Shown here piece after piece: positions 29,961-41,967 of a DNA stretch of 50,286 bases (the first letter of the stretch is position 1; each line of letters opens with the position of its first letter). The DNA lies in the NCBI GenBank assembly GCA_019677205.1, contig JAAMXY010000342.1, positions 1 to 50,286 on the forward strand. The letters are read 5' to 3'. Made by a program: the position numbers and the translations under genes. The DNA is from Pinguiococcus pyrenoidosus (lineage: Eukaryota; Sar; Pinguiophyceae; Pinguiochrysidales; Pinguiochrysidaceae). The notes below the pieces were generated by a model, which did no database searches, was not told the origin of the DNA, and was given only the letters and a program-made list of their open reading frames with translations.

Positions 29961-32565
29961 ATGGAAGTGGGAGCCTCTCAGAAGCAGCCTTTGGATCGAA
30001 CAGCGTATGAAAACTCTTCAGGAGACACCAGTCAAAGATCCGAGGCGAAACATGCGGCGGAGACTGCGATGCCGACCGGTGCTGCCGTGGATAGCAAGTT
30101 CGACGCACAGAACTCCTTCGAATCCGGCGCGAAAGACGCCCGGCGCCGCCCGGCAGTGCCGTCAAAAGCTGGCGATCGACTTTTAGAAAAGAATCCTGAT
30201 GGCTCGTCCTGCGTCCAAGTGGCAGAATCTGTGGATTCCAGCTTCTACAACCGATTTGGCGGGTCCTTAGGCTCCGACTTGGCGGCTAGTGTTCCTCTGG
30301 NNNNNNNNNNNNNNNNNNNNNNNNNNNNNNNNNNNNNNNNNNNNNNNNNNNNNNNNNNNNNNNNNNNNNNNNNNNNNNNNNNNNCCACGGCGACCGTAGA
30401 GGCAACGCCGGTCGCGTACGAGGAGACCAAAGTCGACGGCAGCGCGCCGGATCCGCTTGCCCGCAGCCAGTTAGTTGCTGAGCGATCCGCCGCGGCCAGT
30501 GCCGTGTCCGTCTTTAGCAGTTCCGAAGGTGAGCCGGAGGTGGCCCAGACGATGCGCGCCAGCGTCGACGCCTCGATCCTCAAGAGCCGGAGGCGGGCTT
30601 GCCTGCCGCCGTCCAAGGTCCGCCTGCAGAGGTTCAACTTCATGGTTTGCGGCCCGACGGGAAGCGGCAAGACCTCCTTTGCGAAGGGCCTGATCGCCCC
30701 CTTTGCCGAAGATTCCTTCGACTGGGACATGAGGGAGAACTACGTCTGGGACGGCGTGGAGGGGCTGCAGGAGGGAGTGGAGCATGCTCGCGCGGATCAT
30801 AATGATGATGATGATGATGAGGACGACGCCTCGGAGCGCTCCGCACATGCTCACGACGGCAAGCCGACAGACAAGATTCGCAGCTCCGCACCCGTCTTTT
30901 GCCGGTCTGGTGATGACGATTCTGTCCTGGCGATCACGGTCACGGACACGAAAGGCTTCGGGGACGGCCTGAACAACGAGAACGACTTCCAGCCGGTGCT
31001 CGACCACATCGAGGAGCGCCACATGATGTACTTGAAGAGCGAGGTCTTCAACCACTCCTCGAACATCTGCGACCCGCGGATCCACGCCGTGTTCTACTGC
31101 ATCTCTCCGCATCGGACCAAGTACTTGGACGAGCTCTTCCTCCAGCGGCTTTCCGACAAGGTTCCCGTCATTCCGCTCGTGCTCAAGAGCGACACCATGA
31201 CCGAGCAGGAGAGGCAGGAGCATCTCTGTGACATCAAGGCCATGCTGGAGCAAGGCGGAATACGGATCTTCGACTTCAAGGAGGAAAACCCGTCTTACGT
31301 GTACATGGATGAGATTGAGGAGCAGACGCCGATCGGGCGCCTCAGCATGGCAAACGCGCGGCACTACCCGCTTGTGCGGATGAAGAACATCTTCACCATC
31401 ATCAATGGCGATCGCATGTATCGCTGGTGCCTTGCCAAGCCAGCAAGCGACAAGGACCCGGGCCATTCCGATACGCCGAGGCTGAAAAGCCTGCTCTTCG
31501 GCAACTCAAGAGAGGGGATCACCCGGCTGCTCGACGATGCGAACGACCGCGGATACGTGCGATGGGTGAAAATGTACCGCCATCAACGTCGAGCAACCAT
31601 ATCGATGATGATTCTGGTGAGTGCTGTTCTAATGCTATTGTGGAAGGCGTACCAGCATTTCTGTGCTCCGCGCAAGTGTACCATCCTTCTTTTGCTTTGT
31701 GTTTTGTGTTTTGTGAATTCTGTTTTGTGTTTCGTGTTTCGTGTTTCGTGTTTCGTGTTTCGTGTTTCGTGTTTCGTGTTTCGTGTTTCGTGTTTTTATC
31801 ATGTTTGGTTTCTGTCGATGATAGTATGGAGCCATGGCGACCCTTTCCGGATTGGCGCTTTCGGTCCTGTACACGATGCTGCGGATGGACGAGAGCCTGC
31901 GGGAGAATGACCTCTACCTGATCCCGTATAAAACCGCCGCGACCATCGCGCTGGCGTCTGTGCTCCTCATGGGAAAGACTCTAATTGAGTGGGATGCCCG
32001 GGTGTGCAGCTCCCGGGGGTTGATGCCGCCCGTGACGTCCCACTTCTACAAGCTCCGCCCTGGAGCCACGCTCTGCCAAGCGGCCCTCCTCCGAAAAGCG
32101 ATGGCTGGCTTCGTCATGTTCGTCATCCTCACGTTTGAGCCCAGGCTGGTGACGACCACGGGGAGGTTCCTCGTGACGAGCTTCAAGCAAACCCTGACAA
32201 GCGAGGAGCTTCTGCAGGCGAAGATCGACAAGTTGGAGTTCGAGCTGGATGTCCGGCATCGTGTCTCTGCAATGCATGATTTCAAGCAAAGGGTTGCCTC
32301 CTACTTTCGCTGCAGGCAAGAGCGCGCACGGGAGTTCCTTCTGCAGAATCGGGTGGACGAACTCGAGTGTGAAGTCTCCGTGCTGACAAACTTCGTCAGG
32401 GCTCAACGGCCGGACGACACGCTGTCCTTCCTCTTCGGTGAGCGGGAAACGAACGTGCGAGCGCTCACCTCGGAATGCTCCTTAGGCGTGTCCATTTGGG
32501 ACCCGTATGCCTCTGAAGGCGATCTCGATCGGGTCGTTGTCGATTCAGGATGGCAGCGCCTATGA
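29961..32565 (+). CDS. Septin-type GTPase with C-terminal membrane segments
   Basis: Exons 29961-31616 and 31825-32565 (phase 0) give about 798 residues, including 28 unknown ones where an 84-N gap stays in frame. A long, probably disordered N-terminus precedes a septin GTPase: P-loop GPTGSGKTS (about 231), then an acidic insert with six or more aspartates, DTKGFGDGLNNENDFQPVLD (about 328; DTPG in most septins), DPRIHAVFYCISP, and LKSD (about 407) in place of AKAD. After the G domain, where septins usually have a coiled coil or amphipathic helix, there are three hydrophobic stretches: ATISMMILYGAMATLSGLAL across the splice, TAATIALASVLLMG, and AMAGFVMFVILTF. A coiled coil follows (EELLQAKIDKLEFELDV). 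It should assemble or act at a membrane. The start could lie in an upstream exon. Confidence 0.82.
30301..30384. other. Assembly gap (84 N)
   Basis: Eighty-four undetermined bases inside the N-terminal coding part of the septin-like gene. Because 84 is a multiple of three and the frame continues on both sides, the gap size is consistent with an estimated or true in-frame length. It may hide a repeat. Confidence 0.99.
31728..31795. repeat. TTTCGTG heptamer array in an intron
   Basis: About nine tandem TTTCGTG units, preceded by TTTTGTG variants, occupy the middle of the intron 31617-31824 of the septin-like gene. The intron is, at 208 nt, longer than most introns here because of this array. 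Confidence 0.95.
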
Positions 32566-32690
32566 CACGCCTGGCTGCAGCTGCGTGTCGGAGCAAGCCT
32601 GTGGTGCTCTGGATGACCGTACGTTCGGGCTCAGCTTCTCTCATTTGAAGACAATTGACTTGACTGAACATGAACTAGCGTGCTACGAAT

Positions 32691-35600
32691 CTAGTGCCCC
32701 TTATAACCCCGGGCGAGCGCAAACGCTTCGCGCGCTTTTTCTAGTCTTATCTGAAGCGGGCTTTTCCCTATGGGATCCCTCCTTTTCGCCGCCACTACGC
32801 AGACGGCGTCTGCCTGGCTCAGCGACATCTTCGCCCGTCGAAGGTTGTCCAAGCGACCCTCTTCCTTCGTCTTCCATTCCTGCTCCTCAAGCCGTCGGAG
32901 GCCGTACTTCCTTTGCAGCTCCTCAAAGTGTCTTCGTTGGTGCGCCAATGTTGTAGAGACGGCGGCCTCCGCGTGTGTTCCATCTTTGGCAACGTCTTGC
33001 GACGCTGTCATCGAGGCCGCCTCAACTTCCTGGCGCACGTGCACAGCTGGATCCTCCTGCGCCGGCTTTCGTACTGCGCGGGCATCGCGTGACGTTCTGC
33101 CCTGCCAACTATCCAGCGCGCGTTGTGCCGCCATCGCGGTGGCGCTCGCATCCGTGTACATGAACTGAAGAATCTCCACGGCCTTGAGCACCATCGGCGC
33201 GGTGCTGAGAAGAATCTCCGAGACGTTCTGGTTGGACCCATGGTCAACCTGCACGGGACAAGCTTCTTTAGCCCCCTTGATCCAGGCGGAGGCATTCACA
33301 GTATCACAACGAAAGACGCCGACGCACCTTCGGCATGTTTGGGTAGTCCTTGAGGAACTCTTCCACGTGGGCGCGCGACGAAAAGTTGGAGCCGGCGTGG
33401 ATGCGAAAGGCGACGAACAGCTCCTGCACCACTCCGCGTAGCTTGCTCCAGAATTCGAAGACGGCGGCTTTCGTTTCAGACAGCTCCATGTCTTTCGCCT
33501 TGTCGGAATTCTGGATCGCAACCAATCGTTCTTCCAAGGTCGACGTGAGACTATTCTGCTGCTCGGCTAGACGCGCAGCATCCGCCAACTCCACGGCAAG
33601 ATCCTCCTTCTCTATCTGATGCGTCTGGCTGCTCACGTCGGTCTCCTTCTGGAGCAGCTCGATTGCGGCCTCCCTCTCCCGCAACGTGTCCTTCAGCTGG
33701 CCTGCTTGCTTCAGCAGGGAGCCATTCTTGACGACGACGTCCGCAAGCTGCCCCTCTAAGCTACTCGACTTGGTCACTAACGCAAAGTAGTGTTGAATCT
33801 GTCGTGGCGAGGATCAGATCGGCAGGAAAGCCAAGATCGGAATCGTGTTTCGGACGATACGTACCAGCGCCGCCAGGGAGGTGGGCAAGGCCTCGGGTTC
33901 CAGGGTAATCTCGATGCTCCCCCTCGGTCTAAAGTCTGTGGCAAGAAGCAGGGTATGGATCTCCTTTGTCGCGCTGAGATGCGGCTCCAACACCGTGACT
34001 CGCTCGCGGAGGCTGCTGTTCTCCGCCTCTAGCGCTTCCCTCGCTTCCTGCAGGGACTCGCACTGCCTCGACAGATCCTGTGAATGCTTCTCGAGGGCCG
34101 TTAGCATCGTCTCGTGCTTCTGTCGCAGCGCAGAGGCGATCTCGCTGGCACGTAGCAGAGAGACCGACAGGAGGACCACCTCCGTGAAGAGCGAGTCGAC
34201 GCACGATTTCAGCGCCGGGCTCAGAGTTTCGACGTCTTCACTCTGAATGGCCCGCAGCCACTCCTGCGACAGGAGGACATAGCCCTTTTCGGGTTCCTCG
34301 AGCTGGTAGGAAATCACCTTGGCGTCCGGATGAACCAGGAAGTGCCTCAGGGATTCGAACTGCATGGGAAGGACTCCCAGATCAGTCAGCCTCTTGATCA
34401 CCATCTCCTCGAGCGTCCCAGGCTGCCCTTTCTGCAGCGCAGCAAAGTTGCTCTTCCCAATGAGCGGAGGGGCGAGAGCGCCGCCAGAGAGGGAGTCCGT
34501 GCTTTCCGAGACCGCGCTTCCATCAAGGAGGCGCCGAAGTCGCGACAGCGCTTGCAGGGTCGGTGTTTGACTCTCCAGCTGCAGCTTGGTCTGTAGATGT
34601 TCGGGGAGGGAGAAGGCAGAGCGGGGGAGGTAAGTTCTTCCGCTTCGGATGCCAAGAAAAGTTACACAACGAATCGTGAACCCATACCTCGGAGGCAGCA
34701 ATCCGTGCCTCGTGCAGCTCTTCTGACCGCTGTCGGAGGGTCGCAACCTCTGCTTCATATGCCTGTATCTGGCTCAGCAGGGCCTCCTTGTCGGTCTTCA
34801 GGTCTTTGTTGGCCTGCGACTCTCTCGCCAGATCCTGCTGGATCTGCTTGAGGGTCTCTGACAGCGTCATGACTTCTCCTCGGCTGCTGCTGTGCATGTC
34901 CCGGTTGTCGGTGGCATCCTGCTGGGCAACCTGGCATTGACGCATCAGCTCCATCTGCAGGGTCGCCATTTCCGCCAGCTCAGACTCCGACGCTGCCAGC
35001 TTGGCCTTCAGGGAGAGAACCTCCTCCTTGCTTTCGTCTCGCTCCGCCACGACGTTGCGAACCTTCTCGGCTGCCGCCTCTGCCTTGCCCGCGAAGTCTT
35101 GCGCTTCGGCGCGCGCCATCGCCTGGAGCTCTGCAAGCTTCTGGTCTCGGTCACGCTTGACTTGCTCTACTTCTGCTACGTACTCCTGCAAGTGCCCCAC
35201 AAGGGCGTCCCGCTCGGTCTTGAGCTTCTCGGCGAATCGGCCGTCGCCAGTTCGATTCCGTTCTTCGAGCTCCTCCACGGCGACGGTTCTCGCTGCGTCG
35301 ACGTCCTCAAGCCGCTGCGTCACGTCCGCAAGTTCCTTCTCAAGGCGGTCTCGATCTTGCTCCAGGCGCGTGACATCACTCTGCGCTGTCTGAAGATCGG
35401 CGCGAAGACCGAAGGCTTCCATCTTCACCGCTGCGACTTCCTCCAGCAGCTCGTGCGGGGCTCCGGCTTCTTTGGCTTTGACTTGCAGAGACTCCTCCAA
35501 CACCCTTATCCTCGTCCGCGCCTGCTCCAGAGCTGCCTCCGCGCTGTGGGCCTTTTTGCGCCAGTCGCGCACCTCGGCTTCCCGCGCCTTCCTGATCGAT

Positions 35601-36082
35601 TGGTCCTTGCGCAGCTGCCCTGGCCGCCCCCCCGCAGCATGCGTCTGCACCACCAGCCGCCGGCGCAGGCCGTTCACCTCCACCTGAAGCTCCTGCGCTT
35701 GCTTGGTGGCCCTCCTGGCTTCCTTCTCCTTGCTCAGAAAGCTCGCGTGCAGCGCGCGGAGCTGCGTCACCGCAGAGCTCAGCTTCTCCTGCGACAGCTG
35801 GTACTCTTGCTCCAGCTTTGCCATGGCTCCGTAGCAGTGCCCTTGCTCCCTTCGCAGCTCGTGAGAGCTGCGCGGCTTGTCACGTCTCGTAGAGCCTCCT
35901 GACGCAGGCACGCCTTCTTCCCGCACGGGTAATTCGTGGCCGGGAGCCAAGCAAAGGATCTTCTGCTCGCAAACGCCGGCGTAGTGGCGCCACTTGTCGA
36001 TTTCGATGCTGAGCGCGGAGAGCTCTCGCGCCTGAGAGCGGATCTTGTTCAGAAGACGGCTCTTCTCCGCCGAGGCCGCCAT
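32691..36082 (-). CDS. Large coiled-coil protein, unknown
   Basis: Four exons (complement of 34688-36082, 33865-34590, 33328-33798, 32691-33248) join in phase 0 throughout, 1049 residues. The start is the ATG at 36080-36082. Residues 1-60 (RLLNKIRSQARELSALSIEID...CEQKILCLAPGHELPV) look like a conserved N-terminal module. From about 75 to 465 it is an almost unbroken coiled coil; a globular-looking middle (about 480-620, with SLRHFLVHPDAKVISYQLEE) is followed by more coiled coil and a basic Arg/Lys/Ala-rich C-terminus. Such proteins are common at centrosomes, basal bodies and axonemes, and the organism has a flagellum; this is only a guess, not an identification. It is convergent with the septin-like gene, 125 bp apart. 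Confidence 0.8.
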
Positions 36083-37149
36083 GCTCAAGCGGAAGTTCTG
36101 GCGCGAAAGGCGCAGAAAACGCTCGCAAAAGGGCGTGAAAGTTCGGGTGTCTGCCTATACAAGAGCTGCACAAGCGATGCCGCCACCGTCCCAGAGAAGC
36201 CTCTTGTCGACTCAGTGCCTCATAGGATAAGAAGCGAGATGCACGCGAGGGTGAAGAGAAGCGGGCGTCCGTTGGCGCCGCAAAGGCGCGCGCGGCACTT
36301 CACTGCGTTCAAAAAAGGGTGCGAAAGAGTTGAAGCCCTTCTGCCAAACAGTTTCGCGACAGTCTGGCCGCTGCAGCCAATTGGCGCTTCGCTGTGCGCT
36401 CAGCATCAACGGTGACTTGTGCACTTCCTAATCTTCGGCATTGTTCAACCTGAGAGGAGAGGAAACTTGTGAAATGGGAAAGTAAAGTTTGGAGCTGCCT
36501 GAACTTCAAGCCATTGGTCGAGAAGGCTATTTTGAAACTATTCTCTGGAAGGGAGGATGCAAGCAGATTTTCTTCTGGTGTCTATTGTCATACTTAATAT
36601 TATCAAAAATTTTCTTAATTTATTTGATAGTGTTTTGAAAAACCTAAAATATTCATATGAATTATTTTACTCATTTGTGTTCCTTTTTCTTCGCGCTTCC
36701 GGCAACCACAAGTCCAGGAAGTTACACCCTTAGATTGGGACCTCCCGTTCTGTGTCTCAACGCCTCAGTTGGGACACCGACGCCGCGCCATCTTCCGCGC
36801 GACTCACCGTGTCTGCCTCTGCGATCGGGAGGCGCCGGTGCGAAGTTCTTCCGAGGAGGCCTCGCAGCGCCCGAGGAAGCTTTCCGGGTGAGTCCAGATT
36901 TGAAATCGGGCCGGAGCATCCCGGCCATGGAAGGCCGGAGGTTAAACCCCTGACTGTATTCCCGGATCCGGTCAAAGCCCGCGCGCGCCCATATCCTTCA
37001 AGACGCGTCGCGCTTCTCGCTTGGCACAAGAGTCTGCAGAGCGACTTCCTAACCCGAAAAGGTGTCTCGGGTCCCCAGGAGGCGCCGAGAACCCGAAGCG
37101 ATCGCCGGAGCTTCGTCCCCGAGATTTGAATTGCGCGCAGCAGAGGAGC
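36083..37149. promoter_or_regulatory. Divergent spacer with AT-rich island and CCAAT boxes
   Basis: This 1067-bp spacer lies between the starts of the coiled-coil gene (-) and the PRRC2-like gene (+). The palindrome CCAATTGG at 36377-36384 and an ATTGG at 36513-36517 may be CCAAT elements. Bases 36585-36670 are about 80% A+T. The right part (36700-37140) is GC-rich with no recognisable gene. Confidence 0.45.
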
Positions 37150-40100
37150 ATGCAGACGTCGAACCGCTCTCAGAAGTTCAAAAAAAGCAACCTGAACAGC
37201 GTGGTCCAAGGACCTCCGGTACGTGGCCCGACGCTCGCGCGTCGCCGGCGATTTCGAGCTTTGCGGGCCGCTGACCATGCCGCTTCTCCGCTCTCTTGGC
37301 GCAGAGGCATGCGGAGACCCGAGTCAGTGGAGGCCGACTGCAGGTCCTCGGCTCCGGTGGCATCAGCCGGGGCCCAGTGCCGCTGAACACGCCGTCGCTG
37401 AAGAAGGAGAACCGAGGACAAGACGCCTTTGTCTCGCTGGTGCCCTCGGGAGGCGGAGGTTGGGGCTCCAAGGCAGACGGAGCGCCGCCTGTGGCCGGTG
37501 CGGCCGGTCCCGCAGGCGCCGGTCATGCAGCCGGGCCGGGCGGCCCCGGCGTGGCCCCGGGAAGACTCGCGGCCCGTCCGGCGCCCTGGGCGCAGAAGCA
37601 GAGTCCAACCCACACGTCTCAGCAGGTGCCCGTTGCTGCTGCCAACGGCGTCCCCAGGATTGCGTCGCGCTCCCCCGGAAGCGGTCCCGTGCCAGCTCCG
37701 AGGGACGTGGACCGCGGCTTCTCCGTTGGAAATCCGGCTTCGCTGCCGTCGGCCCCGTGGAACACGCCATCCCCGTCCGAAAGGTCCGCGCCGCTCCGGC
37801 GGGAGATGCACCACCACGCCGAGAATGGTGGCCCGAATGGGCGCTTCGGCGGTGCCCAGCATCTCGGGCCAGCTCCGTGGCAGCACGGCGGTCCTCCTCC
37901 TCAGGAGTATGCAAGTCGCTCCCCGCAGCTGGGGCCGAGCGGCTCTCGGCCGCCCGTGCCGCGCTCGAACCCTCCCCTGCGAGGCATCAGCGGAGACGTG
38001 AGGAACCACATGCCGTTGAAGGCGAATCCAGTGGCGCATGGACCCTCCGGGGATGTGCGGAGGAGCCATGCTGCGGCGGGACCGGAGACGCCCGAGGTCT
38101 CCGAGACCCGCATGGTCGAGGAGGCCATCCGGCGCCGCGAGGAGCTGGAGCGACGGAGGACGAAGGGCCTCGATGGAAGCCAGCACGACGAGGACGGCGA
38201 CGGGTATGGCCGGGACCACGATATGAGGCACCATGACGCGCTCGCGCCGGACCGAGGTCTTGACCAAGACGGCCCGCGTGCTTTCCTGAGCACCGCGCCG
38301 CCGCAGGTCCCCTGGGCCAACAACGAGAACATGCGGCCGTCCAACGACTACGCGACGCAGTCAGCGCCCTCGCCACCGCCCGAGCAGCCGGCGGAGGAAG
38401 CCGACAGCACCGATCAGCGGCCGGGGGAGTCGATGCGGGACTACATGGTGCGCAAGGCGCGGGTGCGGCGCGAGATCCGCGATCGCGAAATGGCGGAGGA
38501 CGAGCAAGCGCGGAAGAGCCGGGCCACGCAGAAGCAACGAGAGCTTGAGCAGAAGATCGCCGACAAGCGCCGCCACGAAGAGCAGCAGAAGCAGCAGGAG
38601 CCGGCGGTGGCTGAGCCGCTCACTCCGCCCGGAGAGGAGGCCGTGAGGGACGCGGCGGAGCGGAAGGCGATGCAGCGCGCCCTCGTCAGGGATGAGATCT
38701 TCCACCAGAAGCCCCTCCTCCCTGGTCCTCACCTCCGCGCCCCTTGGCAGAGCCAGGCGGAGAATGCTGAGATGCCTCAGGATCGACGGGATCGGCATGA
38801 TCCCGAGGTAGAACGGCGCTCGGTGGGGACCAAGCAGGGCGCTTCCCCCGGGCTCGAGTCGAAGGCACCCGTCGACCACGCTTCGTGGGAGCGTCCCCAC
38901 CCCAAGCCGCGTCCTGAGCGAATCATCCACGAGCCTATCCTCGGCGCCCCCAATCACGATGATAGTCTGCGAGCGGTGACGGCAATAGTGCGCATCGACC
39001 CGAACGCAAAGAGGGAGGTCTCCGAACCGGATGCGCACGGAAAGCTGTACGATCCGAAGACGAACTCGCTGATTCCGGTGCAGCGGCGGGCGAAGGAGCA
39101 GGCCGAGGCCGACCACAAGCCGCGAAAGAAGCCGAGCAAGCCCGAGGCTTCCGAGGCGGACAAAGCACGGGCGGCGGCGCGACGCCAGCACCACATAGAG
39201 GTCCAGGAGCAGAGGAAGAAGGAGAGGAAGGAGCAGCAGCGGATCGCGCAGGAGCGGCGGAAGGAGGAGAAGAGACTCGAGGAGCAGCGGAAGCTCGAGC
39301 AGCAGCGGAAACGGGAGGCGCGCGCCAAGGAGAGGGCCGAGCGCGGCCCGAGAACCAAGGGTTTCCTCTATCGATACGCTGAGAACGGGGAGATCGTGAA
39401 TGTCGACGAGCCGCGGCAGCACGGAGGCGGGCGACGGCGCGATCGCAGCGCGATGTCGAACGCTGCGGCGGCGCACCAGCAAGATTCCCACTCCGGCGGC
39501 CGGCACAATGGGCATCCAGAGGGGGGGGCGCGAGGCAGAGGTCACCACCAGACGAAGACCATGGCCGAGATCGCGAACGCGCGGAAGGACGCCAAGAAAG
39601 CCATGGAGGAACGCCAGAGGCAAGTCCAGCAGCTCCTGGGACTGCAGCCGCAGAATGGAAAGCCCGCGAGGGAAAATACCGGATCAGACGCGGAAGGAAC
39701 GACACAAGTCGCGGCAGAGGCCAACATGGTGATCGTGCAGAACCTCGCTGACGAAGGGGTGGAGGCGGAGCAAGACGACGGCGGCTTCACGGAAGTGAAA
39801 TCGAAGAAGATGATAAGTTTAGAGAAGAAGCTAAAGTCCGAAGAGGAGGCGAGCGCTACCCGAAAGCAGCAGCGATCGAAGAACTCAAGATCTCAAGCAG
39901 GTCGCAAGGCCGACGGTGGCAACGCCGCAGCAAAGGCCGCGACCGCCACCGCCAAGGCGGCGAATGCAGAGAAGTCCCTGCCCGCGCCCGGACCTACGTC
40001 AAACAAGGCGATCATGGTGCCGAGGGCGGCGAATCCTCAGGCATGGGGCCCCGGTGGCGCCGTCGAAGCCGACATCGCCAAGGCCCGCTCCGGCCAAGCA

Positions 40101-41936
40101 CCCGCCGAAGCGGAAGGAAGGCAGGCCAGTCCTGGAGCCCTGGCAGGGAACGCGGCCGCTGCGGGCGCACAGTCGCGACCCATCGGTTCCGATGCAAGTG
40201 GCACCTTTGCTGCTCCCTCTCAAGAGCTGAGAGGAGCGGCGAGCGGAGGTGACACTCCCTTCCGGAAAGCTCCAACGCCGCTGAACGTCGCGGCAGTTGC
40301 ATTCAGCGCCGTGAAGGAGACAGGGCGGCTTGAAGCGCCCGCTGCGGGCGGTCCTAAGTCGACGGTAGGGCACCAGAAACTGGATGCATCTTGAGTGGAT
40401 GGCTCATGTCTGATTTGCTGCCTTAGGATGTCGCGAAGGACGCTCCTCTTCCTGCCGCGTCTGGCGCGTTGCCGTCGGCCTCTCCGGCCTACGCGGTCAC
40501 CAGCACCGGCGCGCAGACGATGCCTACGGCGTCGGATTATGGAGGACATTCCTTGCCAGCACCTCAGGCTCATGAGGGCATCCCGGTGCTTCCGGGCCGT
40601 GAAGCGAATCAGCTCCCCATCGGGATTGGCGCCTCTCCCGCTCCGCTCCAACCGCACGGACACGTTCAGCATGCGAACCTCGCCCAAGCTCAGGTTCGTT
40701 GGCAGCAGCGCCTCGGAAGCTGGAGCAAGAACTCACGTGAGCGTTTCTCAAGCAGGCCTTGCAGCAGTCGAATCTGATGCAGATTCCAGTGATACCAACG
40801 TCGGCCGGACTCGTGTTCGCCAGCGCGAATCTCGGCCCGTACCTCAGCCCCACGCTGACGGCTAGTGTGCCCAATCTGAACGGGGCATCGGCGACTGGCG
40901 CTCTGAATTCGAACCTCTTCTTCCTCCCGAGCCATGGCATGCAAGCAACGGGTGCGCGCAGTGTCGCGCAGCCGGAGATCGGCGCCGCCGGTAGACCGGT
41001 TTCCGTCCAGCTGCTGGGCAGCGGCAATCTCGATCCGACAGTGGACGAGTGGAAGAGACAGCACGCGACCAGCTCCAGCGCTCCTGAGGCGTCCGCGGGC
41101 CACGCTACCGCGCCGAAGGATCATTCCAAGTTGGCGCCGGCCACTGCAGAGCAGTCTGGCCCGTCCCATCCTCCGAGCAATTTGCCGGTCAATGGCAACT
41201 GGCAGAACAACTACGCCGGCCAAGGCAACCGTGTGGCGCCCTTCCAGGGAGGATCGAACCCCTTGAATGTGCCCTACGCCACCTTTCAGTCTCTTCGTCA
41301 AGCGCAGGCACAGGTTCAGGCTCAAGCGCAGGCACAGGCTCAGGCACAGGCTCAAGCGCAGGCTCAAGCGCAGGCGCAGGCGCAGACGCAAATGCGGGGC
41401 TCGTGGAACGTATATCCGACCGGTGCCAGGTAAAAGGAAGCGCTCTCAAGCCATCTTGGTTTTGGCAGCGTTTCCTAATACAGTCGTTGTTCCCTCCCTG
41501 TCTTCAGCCAAATGCAAGCTGCTCAGAGCCAGTCTTCGCAGATGCAGCAATCGGGCCAGAAGTCCGACGCCAGTCCCACAGCTTCCTCGGCAGCGGCAGC
41601 CACGAATGCGGCGGCCGTACCCGCTGCTGCCGTTGGGCTTCAGCCGGTGGAGTACCTTGGATTGGGCTTAAACTCGACGTACTCGCTGGGCGGCTCCTCC
41701 TTCGTGGGCCTGCTCGGTCAGGCACCGAGCATGGGCGCTCCTGCGGGAGAGCCGAGAGGAAATGCCCAGCCCGGAGCACACCAGCAGCTGCAAGCTCGCC
41801 TGCAAGCTGCACAAGCCGCTCACGCCGCTCACGCCGCTCAAGCTGCCCATGCACAGGTACTTCTCGTCGAGCTGGAATCTATTGCAGCGTCACAGCGTAA
41901 TTCCAGGCATACCTTCAGGTGCTTCTCCAACAGCAG

Positions 41937-41967
<31 letters not shown>

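Noticed and set aside
31728-31795. Heptamer array as a telomere-like or CRISPR array
   Set aside because: TTTCGTG is not a known telomere unit, there are no spacers between copies, and it lies inside an intron of a eukaryotic gene.
38361-39623. 420-codon minus-strand frame over the PRRC2-like gene
   Set aside because: Leu/Arg-rich antisense of an Arg/Glu/Gln coding region; no independent evidence.
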